The notes: generated by a model not told the origin, from the letters alone. 47,595 nt of DNA from an uncultured Lentisphaeria bacterium (GCA_905211485.1 CAJMAW010000005.1:1-47595), one strand, 5' to 3'; shown: positions 23,541-33,082, numbered from the stretch's first letter. Program-made: numbers and translations.

Positions 23541-24812
23541 ATGCAGGATTTCACCGGACTTCCGAAGGAACAGCTGGAGCAGTGCAAGGCCGAACTCGAG
23601 CAGACGTATGCCGAATACAAAGCAAGAAACCTGAAACTGGACATGTCGCGCGGGAAACCTTCCGGGACCCAGCTGGACCTGACCAACGGAATTCTCGATA
23701 AACTCGACAAATACATTACCGAGGACGGCATCGACGCACGCAACTACGGCGGACTCGAAGGCATTCCCGAAGCACGGCGCCTCTTTTCCGAACTTCTGGG
23801 AATCCCCGTGGAAAAGATCATCATCGGCGGAAACTCCAGTTTGAATCTGATGTATGACGCGATTGTGCGTCTTCTGCTTTTCGGGACGCAGGGGCACACG
23901 CCCTGGAGCAAAGTGCCCGGCGGGGTGACTTTCCTCTGCCCGAGCCCGGGATACGACCGTCATTTTTCCGTCTGCGAGGATCTGGGAATCCGCATGATTC
24001 CCGTCCCGATGACTTCCGCGGGTCCGGATATGAACATGGTCGAGAAACTGACTGCCGAAGACGAATCGGTCAAAGGAATCTGGTGTGTCCCGCTCTATTC
24101 CAATCCGCAGGGGATCTGTTATTCCGATGAAACCGTGGACCGTCTTGCCTCCATGAAGACTGCCGCGCCGGATTTCCGCATTTTCTGGGACAATGCCTAC
24201 GGTGTTCATCATATCTTCCGGGAACGGAAACTTAAAGACATCTTCAGCGCCTGTGAAGCTGCGGGCAATCCGGACCGGGTCATTTACTTCTTCTCCACCT
24301 CCAAGATCACGTTCCCCGGAGCGGGCGTGGCTCTGCTTGCCTCCAGCCCCGCCAACATCGCGGAAATCAAGAAGCACATGGGCATGCAGACCATCGGGCA
24401 TGACAAACTCAACCAACTCAGAACGGTCCGTTATCTCAAGGATGCCGAGGGGGTTCGCAGACACATGAAACGCCTCGCCGAAGAACTCAAGCCGAAATTC
24501 AACATCGTCCTGGAAACGCTCGACCGCGAACTCAAAGGCAGCGGACTCGCTGAGTGGACTCACCCCGATGGGGGGTATTTCATCGCCATCGACACCCTTC
24601 CCGGCTGCGCCAAGAATACTGTGGCGCTCGCAAAAGAGGCTGGCGTCGTCCTGACCGGAGCAGGAGCCACCTTCCCGTACAAGAAGGATCCCCTGGACCG
24701 CAATATCAGAATCGCTCCGACGTATCCGACTCTGGATGAACTCAAAACCGCCATCGAGCTCTTCTGCGTCTGCGTGAAACTTGCCGGAACACGCAAACTG
24801 CTTGAAAAGTAA
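23541..24812 (+). CDS. Aspartate aminotransferase, type Ic (PLP, class I/II fold)
   Basis: A 423-residue PLP enzyme. The N-terminal segment LDMSRGKPSGTQLDLTNG and the glycine loop IIIGGNSSLNLMYD (about 95) mark the Asp_aminotransf (PF12897) family. The PLP ring contacts are in FWDNAYGVHH (about 215). The Schiff-base Lys is in FFSTSKITFPGAG (about 255). The Arg of IRIAPTYPT (about 392) binds the substrate carboxylate. It should interconvert aspartate and oxaloacetate with 2-oxoglutarate. It stands alone between two non-coding stretches. Confidence 0.88.
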   Translation: MQDFTGLPKEQLEQCKAELEQTYAEYKARNLKLDMSRGKPSGTQLDLTNGILDKLDKYITEDGIDARNYGGLEGIPEARRLFSELLGIPVEKIIIGGNSSLNLMYDAIVRLLLFGTQGHTPWSKVPGGVTFLCPSPGYDRHFSVCEDLGIRMIPVPMTSAGPDMNMVEKLTAEDESVKGIWCVPLYSNPQGICYSDETVDRLASMKTAAPDFRIFWDNAYGVHHIFRERKLKDIFSACEAAGNPDRVIYFFSTSKITFPGAGVALLASSPANIAEIKKHMGMQTIGHDKLNQLRTVRYLKDAEGVRRHMKRLAEELKPKFNIVLETLDRELKGSGLAEWTHPDGGYFIAIDTLPGCAKNTVALAKEAGVVLTGAGATFPYKKDPLDRNIRIAPTYPTLDELKTAIELFCVCVKLAGTRKLLEK

Positions 24813-25618
24813 GAATGCGCGAGTCCCTTGAAAAGCACACGCTGTTTTCATCTGAGATGCGGCAGCGGAAACACTCCGGGTGCACTGCGGGAACACAGAA
24901 AAACGACGCAGGGAAACACAGAAAAAAAGCTGAAACGCTTCTCCGGGAATTCTCCTGAGGATCACTCTCTTGCTTTGCAGAAAGACAGAGTAAAGGAGAA
25001 AGAGGCTGCAGCCGTATGTGGCTGCAGCCTCTGTCATATACACTTGCCGCCTCTGTCACATACGGCTGCCTGTCTCATAGGGGAAAGGAAGGTATTTTTC
25101 CCCCACTCCGCAATGAGGAGGATTCTCCGCCGGGAAAAGATGTGAAGGGGGGGAGAGGAGCCTTCACTTGTCTTCTGGGTCTCTCCATGGATGTCTCTCC
25201 ATGGACTGTCTTCCGCCTTTTCCCTGTTGCAAAGGAAGGCGGAAAAAGTTCATTCCTCCCCCCCTTCTCTCTCCTCTTCGCCTGGAAGGAAAGTCTTCCT
25301 CCCGCAGGGGAGAAAGGGGAAAAAAGATGTGCGCAGAGCAGAACACGGAGGATAGAAGCCTCATCTGGAATTGTGAAACAGAACTGCAAGGGACGGAAAA
25401 TACGGGAAAATAATACGGGAAAACACGGACATACCCGCCCGGCCCCTTGCCGGGACTTTTATCCTTCAGGCATTATTCTTCCGCCCCCTCAGGTGTTATG
25501 GCTTCTGCAGGGATTCGCTTTGTCAGCCGCCCGCCCCTTTTCAGGGATCCACCTCTCTTCAGAGGATATTATTTTATTCTGATGCCATTCTCCTCAACAG
25601 GATGTTCGACAGAATTTA
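24813..25618. other. Long intergenic stretch with one strong hairpin
   Basis: About 800 bases without a supported gene between the aminotransferase and the Mla operon, which ends against it. It holds a strong hairpin at 25001-25032 and short direct repeats of CTCCATGGA and GCCTCTGTCA. The open frames here are short, overlap on both strands and have no recognisable domain. Confidence 0.55.
25001..25032 (+). terminator. Perfect 13-bp hairpin after the aminotransferase
   Basis: The arms 25001-25013 and 25020-25032 (AGAGGCTGCAGCC and its complement) enclose GTATGT. No T-run follows, so termination is uncertain. It lies 190 bases beyond the aminotransferase stop. Confidence 0.45.
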
Positions 25619-26641
25619 TTAAGGGGCTTCCGTGGGCATGGTGCCGTTGCCGACGGGTTTGCTTTTTCCCCGGAGGAGGGAGGAAGGATCGGCTTCCATA
25701 TACTGAATGAGTTCGATCATGGCGTCGAGCCCTTCATTGAATTTCAGCATGGCCTCGGTGAAGGAGCGGTTGGACTGACGGAAGACGTCCATGGAACTGC
25801 GGAAGGAACGGACGGTTTCAGCAAGGGCGGCATCATCAATGGTCTGAGTTGCGGTATCGGTGAGTCTGCGGATGGAAAGGATGGCCTTGTCGGCGTCGCC
25901 GATGAGGGAATCCATGCGTTCGCGGGTGAAGGAGGCATTCAGGGAGTGCAAGGTGACGACAAGCCCGGCGGAAGCCTCGTCGATATTCCGGATGGAATTG
26001 ACAAAGGCGGGATTGTTGAAGAGGCGGTCGGCGGAATCGAGAGTCGAAAGGGTTTTATCGGAAATGCCTTTGTAGTCGATGGATTCCAGTTTTGCGATGA
26101 TGTTCGTCATCGACGTGCGCAGATCGCTGAACAGCGAAGGTACGGAGGGAATGTAAAAAACTCCCGCCTCGGCATCATACCCCGGGTCCATGAAAAATCT
26201 GGTTTCGGGGTTTTTGGCGAAATCCAGTTCGATGTATTTCATTCCGGTGATGCCGTCGGGTTCGATCTGGCAGCGGAGCCCGGATTCGATGTCTTTCAGA
26301 ATGTAACGGTAGAACTCCTCTTTGGAAATGTCGATGACGGTATGATCGGGAGAGTTTTCGGTTTTGAATTTGGAAAGATCAATCTGCATATCCACGCGAA
26401 TGCGTTTCCCGGCGGTGTTGATGGTAATATCCGTCACCTTCCCGATCGGAACGCCGCGGTACTTCACGGAAGAGCCGGAAGAGAGCCCCTGCACAGACTC
26501 CTCGACCATGGTCATGAGCTGTGCTTTCGCACGCAGGGCGTCAAACATCCCCAGCGCCGATATCGCAACCAGAAACACCACAAGGGAAAAAACCACAAAC
26601 AATCCGATTTTGAATTTATTGCTCTGCATCCTGGGAACCAT
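25619..26641 (-). CDS. mlaD: MCE domain lipid-binding protein (MlaD-like)
   Basis: A 340-residue protein with one N-terminal membrane helix (about 13-32, IGLFVVFSLVVFLVAIS) and a single MCE domain (about 40-125; VQGLSSGSSVKYRGVPIGKV is the family motif). A long helical C-terminal part (about 175-315) ends in a Pro-rich tail. MlaD forms a periplasmic ring on the MlaFE transporter that carries phospholipids between inner and outer membrane. This one is longer than E. coli MlaD (183) because of the helical region, as in many MlaD/YrbD-like proteins outside Proteobacteria. An alternative start is ATG 26629. It is the last gene of the mlaE-mlaF-mlaD operon. Confidence 0.88.
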   Translation of the reverse strand: MVPRMQSNKFKIGLFVVFSLVVFLVAISALGMFDALRAKAQLMTMVEESVQGLSSGSSVKYRGVPIGKVTDITINTAGKRIRVDMQIDLSKFKTENSPDHTVIDISKEEFYRYILKDIESGLRCQIEPDGITGMKYIELDFAKNPETRFFMDPGYDAEAGVFYIPSVPSLFSDLRTSMTNIIAKLESIDYKGISDKTLSTLDSADRLFNNPAFVNSIRNIDEASAGLVVTLHSLNASFTRERMDSLIGDADKAILSIRRLTDTATQTIDDAALAETVRSFRSSMDVFRQSNRSFTEAMLKFNEGLDAMIELIQYMEADPSSLLRGKSKPVGNGTMPTEAP

Positions 26642-26721
26642 CCCTTCTTCCTGTATACGTTTTCAGGGTTTTTCTCGATTGATTTCAACTGGACTTTCTT
26701 GGATCCGTTTCACTGTATCTT

Positions 26722-26811
26722 TTTTCATTCCGTTTTTTTCATTCCGCTCCGTTTCATTCCGCTCCGTTTCATTCCGCTCCGTTTCATTCCGCTCCGTTTT
26801 GTTCCGCCCTG
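26722..26811. repeat. 15-bp tandem repeat in the mlaF-mlaD gap
   Basis: Four perfect copies of TTTCATTCCGCTCCG (26737-26796), with degenerate units on both sides. On the minus (coding) strand the unit reads CGGAGCGGAATGAAA. Each unit contains a GGAG and an ATG in ribosome-binding-site-like spacing. Confidence 0.9.
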
Positions 26812-26828
26812 TCCTTCCGTTCTGATTT

Positions 26829-27611
26829 TCAGCGGATTCTGCCGCGGTTCAGGAATTCCCGGACAAACATGCTTCCGGAATGGTCGCGCAGGAAAGCCGG
26901 GGGCCCGTCATCCAGAATGCCCTTCTTTTCCGCGGAAAGCATGATGACGCGGTCGGAAACGGTGAAAATGCTCGGCAGCTCATGGGTCACCATGACAATC
27001 GTGGCATGGGTATTCTTCCGGATTTCCAGGATCAGCTTGTCCAGACTTTCCGAACTCAACGGATCCAGCCCTGCGGAAGGCTCGTCAAAGAAAAGAAGAT
27101 CGGGATCCAGAGCCATGGCGCGCGCGAACGCCGCCCGTTTCACCATCCCCCCGGAAAGATCGGAGGGCATGTAGCCGCCGTATCCGGAGAGATTCACCAT
27201 CGCGAGCTTCGCCTCCACTTTCTCGCGTATTTCCTTCGCGGAAAGGGAAGTATTCTCCTGAAGCGGAAGCGCGATATTCTCAAATACCGAATACGAACGG
27301 AAAAGCGCTCCGCCCTGGTACGCCACGCCGAAGCGGCTCATGATGCGCCGCTTCTGTTCCGGATCGGCATGGACCAGGCTTTCACCTTCGATCAGAACGT
27401 CGCCGGAAAGCGGCTGATAGAGTCCGATCATATGTTTGAGAAGCGTGCTCTTCCCGCAGCCGGAAGTCCCGAGGATCGTCACAATCTGTCCGCGCGGAAT
27501 TTCAAAGGAGACATTCTCCAGCACCGCCCGCCCTCCATAGGACGCGCAGAGTGAACGGACGGAAATCATCGGGACCATCTCCGAATTCAGCGTCTTCTCT
27601 TCCCCTGCCAT
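26829..27611 (-). CDS. mlaF: ABC transporter ATPase of the Mla lipid system
   Basis: A 260-residue ABC ATPase. It has Walker A GTSGCGKST (about 49), the Q loop in AYQGGALF (about 98), the signature DLSGGMVKRAAFARAM (about 153), Walker B DLLFFDEPSAGLDP (about 172) and the switch His in VMVTHELPS (about 209). The QGGALF and LSGGM forms are typical of MlaF/Mkl rather than other importers. It powers lipid transfer with MlaE and MlaD. The ATG is 4 bases beyond the MlaE stop. Confidence 0.92.
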   Translation of the reverse strand: MAGEEKTLNSEMVPMISVRSLCASYGGRAVLENVSFEIPRGQIVTILGTSGCGKSTLLKHMIGLYQPLSGDVLIEGESLVHADPEQKRRIMSRFGVAYQGGALFRSYSVFENIALPLQENTSLSAKEIREKVEAKLAMVNLSGYGGYMPSDLSGGMVKRAAFARAMALDPDLLFFDEPSAGLDPLSSESLDKLILEIRKNTHATIVMVTHELPSIFTVSDRVIMLSAEKKGILDDGPPAFLRDHSGSMFVREFLNRGRIR

Positions 27612-27614
27612 GTC

Positions 27615-28439
27615 TCAGCCCTCCATTCCGAAAAGAGCCGTGAAAAACTTTGCCAGCAGAGTGTCGGCAATGATAATGAAAAGAATGCTCACGACAACTG
27701 CCGAAGTTGTGGCTCTTCCCACCGCCACTGCATCATTTCCCGCCCGGAATCCCCGCCAGCATCCCACAATCGTGATGATCCAGGCAAAAACAAAACTCTT
27801 GAAGAGCCCCTCAAAAAAATATTTCGGCAGCACCCAGCCCTGCGTGATCTGGTAATAACTCTCATACGACATCCCGAGTTCGCTGTATCCCACAAGAAAT
27901 CCGCCGATGATTCCCACAACGTCTCCCGAGACGCAGAGCATCGGGATCATCAGAGTCATGGCAATCAGTTTCGGAATCACCAGGAAGCGGAAACGGGAAA
28001 AACCCATTGTCCTCATGGCGTCGAGTTCCTCGGAAATTTTCATGGTGCCGATTTCGGCGGCGAAGGCGGATCCGGAACGGCCCGTCGCCACCACAGCCAC
28101 CATCAGAGGTCCCAGTTCTCTCACAATCGAACAGCCGACCAGCGCCGGAAGAAACACGTCCGCCCCGTATTTATGCATCTGCACCGCCGCCTGATACCCC
28201 AGAATGATTCCCATCAGGAAACAGATGAGAAGCGTAATCGGGAGCCCATCCACTCCGCACTGGTTCATGTAGAACAGCGTCTCTCTCCAGCGGATCCTGC
28301 CGGGATGGCGGACCGTATCCAGAAGAGATTCCCCAAATTCCCCCAGAAACTCCAGAAAATTCAGGGACTCCTTCCATAAAAGAAGGCTCGCGTCCCCGAT
28401 CTGTTCCAAAAGCCCGTTCGCCCGTTCTGCCCCTGACAT
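27615..28439 (-). CDS. mlaE: Mla system permease (MlaE family)
   Basis: A 274-residue integral membrane protein of the MlaE/Ttg2B permease family, with five or six hydrophobic segments between residue 65 and 270. Conserved features are the VRELGPLMVAVVATGRSGSAFAAEIGTM coupling region (about 108-135), the EELDAM motif and the GDVVGIIGG segment (about 170). Together with MlaF it forms the inner-membrane lipid transporter. An N-terminal extension of about 50 residues (ANGLLEQIGDASLLL) precedes the core. It is the first gene of the operon. Confidence 0.92.
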   Translation of the reverse strand: MSGAERANGLLEQIGDASLLLWKESLNFLEFLGEFGESLLDTVRHPGRIRWRETLFYMNQCGVDGLPITLLICFLMGIILGYQAAVQMHKYGADVFLPALVGCSIVRELGPLMVAVVATGRSGSAFAAEIGTMKISEELDAMRTMGFSRFRFLVIPKLIAMTLMIPMLCVSGDVVGIIGGFLVGYSELGMSYESYYQITQGWVLPKYFFEGLFKSFVFAWIITIVGCWRGFRAGNDAVAVGRATTSAVVVSILFIIIADTLLAKFFTALFGMEG

Positions 28440-28491
28440 GTCTGTCCCTTCCGGAAAACGTTTTCTTCAGAAAAAAAGAAAAAAGTGCCCT

Positions 28492-29610
28492 TCAGAAAAC
28501 GATCCTGTTCAGATTCCTTGCACATTCACCCCGGTCGTTTTTCCCGAGTTCGTATTCCATGAGATCTCCGATCTGAAGCTGGTTGAAGTCGCAGTTTTCG
28601 ACATCTTCCCAGAAAAAGAAGAGATTCTTTTTCGCTCTGTCTGTTTCAAGAAAGCCGTAGCCGTTCTTCAGCTGGACGATTCTCCCGCGGTATCTGCCGG
28701 AATAGGCAGACCCTCCCGAACACAATCTTTCCGGATTCTCTGCCGCTTCAGCCGTATCAGCCGTATCAGCCGCCTGGAGTGCGTCGGCAGCTTCACTTTC
28801 CCCGGCTCCGGGCGGAGTCTCCATTTCGTCCGGAGAGGAAGAAGAGGCGGAAAAAGACGAGGATCCCGTCATATTATTATTTCTGCCCCATAAGGGGAGA
28901 CTGCGTCCATGGCCCGGCGATTCGGAGGAATTCGAGGAAGAAGAGGAGGCAGAGGATGTATTGTTCGCGGAAGAAACGAAAAGACTGTCCACATTCACCT
29001 CCCCCGGGACCTCCTCCTCTCCATCAATGATCCGGTGCATCCGCACCGGATAGGAGGCCTCGTTCAGCAATTTCTGGGAAGTGCTGGTGGAACGCATGTT
29101 CCCGTTGTCATCCATATATTCAAAATCCCAGCCCAGAACCATGACCCGGGTCCCCAGGGAATTGAGTTTCCGGACCAGAGGCACATAATCGCTGTCGCTC
29201 GCAATCAGGACAACAACATTGAACTTTTTGAAAATGGTCAGTTCCAGCGTCTCCAGTGAAAGAGAGACATCCACGCCTTTCTCGACTCCCCTGGCAATCG
29301 GAAGATAATGCGTCACGACTCCTTCCCTCATCAGGATATCGTCGAAGATCCGTTCATTCAGAAGCAGCTGCCGGGCATTGGCCTCCATGGCCGGAAAACG
29401 GACGCGGAAGTAGTGACAGTCGACAATCTGGCAGAGCCGTTCCTCAATTTCCTCCCGTTCGGAAACCATTTTCCGGATGAAGTCGTGCAGCCCCTGGATG
29501 CTCAGGCGAGAACGTCTCGCATGGGCATAGCAGTAATAATTACTGACATGGTAAAAGTAGTTGCCGTCATAAAAAATACCGATCCTGAGCAGGCGCGACT
29601 CCTGGTCCAT
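28492..29610 (-). CDS. NYN-domain nuclease fused to a cold-shock-like RNA-binding domain
   Basis: A protein of about 372 residues. The N-terminal NYN/LabA (PIN-like) domain covers about 8-190. Acidic candidates are in IGIFYDGNYFY (start), EKGVDVSLSLE (about 110) and LIASDSDYVPLVRKL (about 137), the metal-binding set of this fold. A low-complexity Ser/Asn/Ala/Asp-rich linker (about 215-310) follows. The C-terminal OB fold (about 315-372) has NGYGFLET and NLFFFWEDV, which match the RNP1/RNP2 motifs of cold-shock proteins. I chose ATG 29610 (MDQESR) because GGAGG is 7 bases upstream. It probably cleaves or processes RNA selected by the cold-shock domain. The target is unknown. Confidence 0.8.
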   Translation of the reverse strand: MDQESRLLRIGIFYDGNYFYHVSNYYCYAHARRSRLSIQGLHDFIRKMVSEREEIEERLCQIVDCHYFRVRFPAMEANARQLLLNERIFDDILMREGVVTHYLPIARGVEKGVDVSLSLETLELTIFKKFNVVVLIASDSDYVPLVRKLNSLGTRVMVLGWDFEYMDDNGNMRSTSTSQKLLNEASYPVRMHRIIDGEEEVPGEVNVDSLFVSSANNTSSASSSSSNSSESPGHGRSLPLWGRNNNMTGSSSFSASSSSPDEMETPPGAGESEAADALQAADTADTAEAAENPERLCSGGSAYSGRYRGRIVQLKNGYGFLETDRAKKNLFFFWEDVENCDFNQLQIGDLMEYELGKNDRGECARNLNRIVF

Positions 29611-30047
29611 TTTCATCCTCCGTCTTCCGGTTTCCGCAAATGATGACACTGTTTTCCTTTTCCCCCTCTCTTTGTTTTTTCCCGGGGGGAACACATCCGG
29701 TCCGCGCCCGTTTCCATCAGAAAAGATTCCTTTTTTTCCCCCATCCCCTTTCCTCTCCCAAAACATCAGAAACCCTGCAGACCGGGCGGCGGGAAAACGA
29801 CGACATTTGCCGGGGATCCCGTACTGTTGTCCCCGGCAGCCAAGCCCCTACTACTATCCCGCGACAGTCTGCGGCCTCTGCACAGGGAAAGGAACGGAAA
29901 GCGGAGATGAGTGATTTTTTTCAAAATCATATAGATCCCGCTTTCCAACATACGCATATTTTCTAGATACACGCATATCCGTTATGAATGTGTAATATAC
30001 TTCCTGCCCTGCGGGAAGTAAAGGGAATGCAGGAGCGGAAAGAAGGA
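29611..30047. other. Intergenic stretch
   Basis: No gene is supported. The part near 29,920-30,000 is AT-rich (GATTTTTTTCAAAATCAT) and could hold the promoter of the NYN gene, but no clear -35/-10 pair is seen. Confidence 0.5.
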
Positions 30048-31355
30048 TTATTTCTTCTTTTTCGACGCGCTTTTCCCAGCCGACGCCGACGGCCGTTCCG
30101 GAAGATAGGGATCCTTTTTCAAAGCTGCGGCGGGATCGGCGGCGCGGGCATAGCCCCAGTCTATGAGTGATGCGGCAAAGCGGTCCCGTTCCTGGAGATT
30201 CCGGAAACCGGTGAGGACGGCGACGAGTCTGCGTCCGGAACGTTCACAAGTCGCCGTAATGCAGAATCCTGCGCGGTTGGTGAATCCGGTTTTCAGTCCG
30301 TCCACCCCTTTGCAGGCGTTGCGTGCCCCGGGAAGGAGATTGTTGTGGTTGCGCATGATGATATGCCCTTTGGCCCCCGGTTCGCGGAAATCCGCCGAAC
30401 GGGTGGAGGCCCATTCCATCAGCTGAGGATACAGCAGCGTATGCTCCGTCAGAATCACCATGTCCGCAGGGGAGCTGACGTTGTCCGATTTCGCATTCTT
30501 CCCGGGGAGGCCGTGCGGATTGAAAAAGCGCGTATGGCGCATCCCCAGCGCGGAGGCATAAAGATTCATGCGCTTCACAAATCCGGAGGCGTCTCCGCCG
30601 CCCAGACGCTCGGCAATCAGCCAGGCTGCATCGTTCGCGCTCTTGATGGAGGTGGCTTTCATCAAATCCCTCAGAGTGAAGGTCTCCCGTTCATCCAGAT
30701 AAACCTGGCTTTCATTCACAAGCGCGGCCGCGCGGGAAACTTTCACCGGAGTATCCATCGTAATGCCTCCGCGGGCGGAGAGAATGTCTTCATACGCCAG
30801 AAGCAGCGTCATGATCTTTGTCATGGAGGCGATCGGATGCGGAGTGTCCGGATTCTTCGCCCAGAGGACATAACGGGTGTTCAGATCCACCAGGATCCCC
30901 GTCTCCGCAGATGCGCTTAGCGGCAGCGCCGGGATCTTCCCGCGAAGCGCATAACGATAATCCAGAGGCTTCCCGAAGTTGGCAGGCCTCGGAAGATATC
31001 CGCCCGCGTCCCCGATAAATGGAATCTCGGAAACCGGGGCCGGATCCGGAATACCCGGCACCGCCCCGCTTCCCGGTCCCGGCCCGGTCTCAGACCCGGC
31101 CTCGGTCCGCGACTTCTGCCAGGCCGTTCCGTTCCCTCCGGCGGCATTTTTTCCTTCCGGTACGGAAGACGCCGTTCCCGCTGCAGAGGAATCCGCATTC
31201 TGAGAAGAGGTCCATGCCTGCTGCGGCAGATCAGAAACCTGCCCCTGCTCCACGCCTTTCTCCGGAACGGAAGAGCCGCTCACCACAAAATACAGGACCG
31301 CGGTATGAACAGCAAGAATTCCCGCGACCAGCGCAAGGAACGCCTGAGTCTTCAT
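30048..31355 (-). CDS. D-alanyl-D-alanine carboxypeptidase (S11, PBP5/DacF type)
   Basis: A 435-residue penicillin-binding protein. It has an N-terminal signal anchor (about 5-27) and a Ser/Gly/Pro-rich region (about 30-130). The S11 domain shows SMTK (catalytic Ser and Lys, about 177), SAN (about 237) and KTG in VDGLKTGFTNRAG (about 363). It trims the terminal D-Ala from peptidoglycan pentapeptides in the periplasm. The C-terminus ends SASKKKK without the usual amphipathic anchor, so the N-terminal helix may hold it in the membrane. Its ATG overlaps the leuA stop (TGATG), an odd pairing of cell-wall and leucine genes. Confidence 0.9.
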   Translation of the reverse strand: MKTQAFLALVAGILAVHTAVLYFVVSGSSVPEKGVEQGQVSDLPQQAWTSSQNADSSAAGTASSVPEGKNAAGGNGTAWQKSRTEAGSETGPGPGSGAVPGIPDPAPVSEIPFIGDAGGYLPRPANFGKPLDYRYALRGKIPALPLSASAETGILVDLNTRYVLWAKNPDTPHPIASMTKIMTLLLAYEDILSARGGITMDTPVKVSRAAALVNESQVYLDERETFTLRDLMKATSIKSANDAAWLIAERLGGGDASGFVKRMNLYASALGMRHTRFFNPHGLPGKNAKSDNVSSPADMVILTEHTLLYPQLMEWASTRSADFREPGAKGHIIMRNHNNLLPGARNACKGVDGLKTGFTNRAGFCITATCERSGRRLVAVLTGFRNLQERDRFAASLIDWGYARAADPAAALKKDPYLPERPSASAGKSASKKKK

Positions 31356-33082
31356 CAGACTTCTCCGCCCCGTTCATTGAGAATGGCCTTGTTCAAAGCC
31401 GCGAAGAGGGCGAGAATCGCCGCCTGGTCAATATTCTGGTGCCGTCCCGCTCCATAGAAAAGCGCGGAATCCGATTTCCGGCGGACTCCCACAAAAGCGA
31501 GAGCGTATGCATCCGCATTTGTCCCGAGGGTCCGTTCGGAAAAGTCCTCCAGAATGAAATCGTAGAGTTTCGCCGAATCGCGGATGGCGTGCACCGTGGC
31601 GGAAATGGGACCGTTCCCGTGACCCGTGATTTCCATGGGTTCGCCGTCAAAGATCAGTGAGAGCCGGACGTCGATCATGGCGTCCTCCGCGGATTCGTCA
31701 TGATTCTCGTCACTCACTACTCGCGAGAATTTCCGGAGCTGAAACGGCCCGCTCACATTCACGAACGCGCGGGTGAAAATTTCGCTCAGCTGAGTCGAAT
31801 CGAGTTCTCCCCCGTGCATGTCCGCATATTTCTGCACCTCCGCCCCGATGTAGGGGTGCATGTTCTTCGGAGGATAAATGCCGAATTCATGCTCCAGCAC
31901 ATACACAACTCCGCCCTTCCCGGACTGACTGTTGATCCGGATGAGCTTTTCATACTTTCTTCCCACATCCGCAGGATCGATATGCAGATAGGGCACTTTC
32001 CAGCCCACATGAAAGAGTTCCGCCGCCTGGTCCTTGTGGTCCAGCCCCTTCCGGATCGCATCCTGATGCGAACCCGAAAACGCGGTAAATGCAAGCTGCC
32101 CGGCATAGGGATGACGTTCATGCACATCAATGCACGTGGAATTCTCAATGACCCGGATGATCTTCGGCATGTTGGAAAAATCCAGATTCGGTTCCACGCC
32201 TCTGGATTTCAGGTTCAAAGCAAGAATCAGAATGTCGAGATTCCCCGTCCGCTCACCATGACCGAGAAGCGTTCCTTCAACACGTTCCGCTCCCGCCATC
32301 AGCGTCATTTCCGTGGACGCGACCGCACAGCCCTGATCGTTGTGCGAATGCACGCTGATCGTGGTCTCATCCATATACGGATAATGCTTGATAAAGTATT
32401 CGATCATATCCGCATAGTGGAAGGGCGGACGACGCTCCACCGTCTGCGGCAGATTCAAGATGAAATTCTTCTTCGCAGACGGCCCCCAGACCTCCTTCAC
32501 CGCCTTGCAGATCTCCACGGCAAAATCCGGATCGGTATCCGTGAATTCCTCCGGAGAAAATTCATATCCGACCTTGCCCCAGAGACCCGCCTCCTTCAGG
32601 CAGGAAACAACCAGGCGCGTGCCGTCCACCGCCATCTTCAGCACTTCCTCATGCGTCTTGTTGAAGACAATGCGGCTGTGCAGATCGGACGTCGCCACAT
32701 ACAAATGCAGCACAGCGTGCCGGACTCCTTTCAGGGATTCCACCGTCCGGCGGATCAAATTTTCCCTTGCCTGAGTCAGCACCGAAATGCAGACATCGTC
32801 CGGAATATGCCCTTTCTCAATCAGCATCCGCGTAAAATCAAAATCGTCCTGGGAGGCGGAGGGGAAGGATACTTCGATCTCCTTGAAACCGACTTCGCAC
32901 AGAAGATTGAAATATTCGAGTTTCTTCTCAGGGTTCATGGGTAACGGGAGCGCCTGATTTCCATCGCGCAAGTCGACTGAACACCAGGCCGGCGCGGCTG
33001 TAACGTCACGATCAATCCAATCCCGCTTCTCCAGCGGAATTCGTACGGGACGCACATATTTCTCGAATTCTTTCTTCATCAT
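31355..33082 (-). CDS. leuA: 2-isopropylmalate synthase, long (LeuA2) form
   Basis: A 575-residue enzyme condensing acetyl-CoA with 2-oxoisovalerate, the first step of leucine synthesis. The TIM barrel opens with CSVDLRDGNQALPLPM. It carries HSHNDQGCAV (metal-binding His pair, about 240) and GTLLGHGERTGNLDI (about 265). A C-terminal LeuA allosteric domain (about 440-575) ends with RHQNIDQAAILALFAALN, so leucine feedback is expected. The length and motifs match the LeuA2 type found in fungi, actinobacteria and others. I chose ATG 33082 (MMKKEFEKYV); the upstream extension of 18 residues lacks support. Confidence 0.93.
   Translation of the reverse strand: MMKKEFEKYVRPVRIPLEKRDWIDRDVTAAPAWCSVDLRDGNQALPLPMNPEKKLEYFNLLCEVGFKEIEVSFPSASQDDFDFTRMLIEKGHIPDDVCISVLTQARENLIRRTVESLKGVRHAVLHLYVATSDLHSRIVFNKTHEEVLKMAVDGTRLVVSCLKEAGLWGKVGYEFSPEEFTDTDPDFAVEICKAVKEVWGPSAKKNFILNLPQTVERRPPFHYADMIEYFIKHYPYMDETTISVHSHNDQGCAVASTEMTLMAGAERVEGTLLGHGERTGNLDILILALNLKSRGVEPNLDFSNMPKIIRVIENSTCIDVHERHPYAGQLAFTAFSGSHQDAIRKGLDHKDQAAELFHVGWKVPYLHIDPADVGRKYEKLIRINSQSGKGGVVYVLEHEFGIYPPKNMHPYIGAEVQKYADMHGGELDSTQLSEIFTRAFVNVSGPFQLRKFSRVVSDENHDESAEDAMIDVRLSLIFDGEPMEITGHGNGPISATVHAIRDSAKLYDFILEDFSERTLGTNADAYALAFVGVRRKSDSALFYGAGRHQNIDQAAILALFAALNKAILNERGGEV

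Noticed and set aside
24742..25059. Small minus-strand gene after the aminotransferase
   Set aside because: The frame overlaps the aminotransferase end and a hairpin, and has no domain or convincing ribosome binding site.
26722..26811. CRISPR-like repeat in the mla operon
   Set aside because: The units abut without spacers and there are no cas genes.
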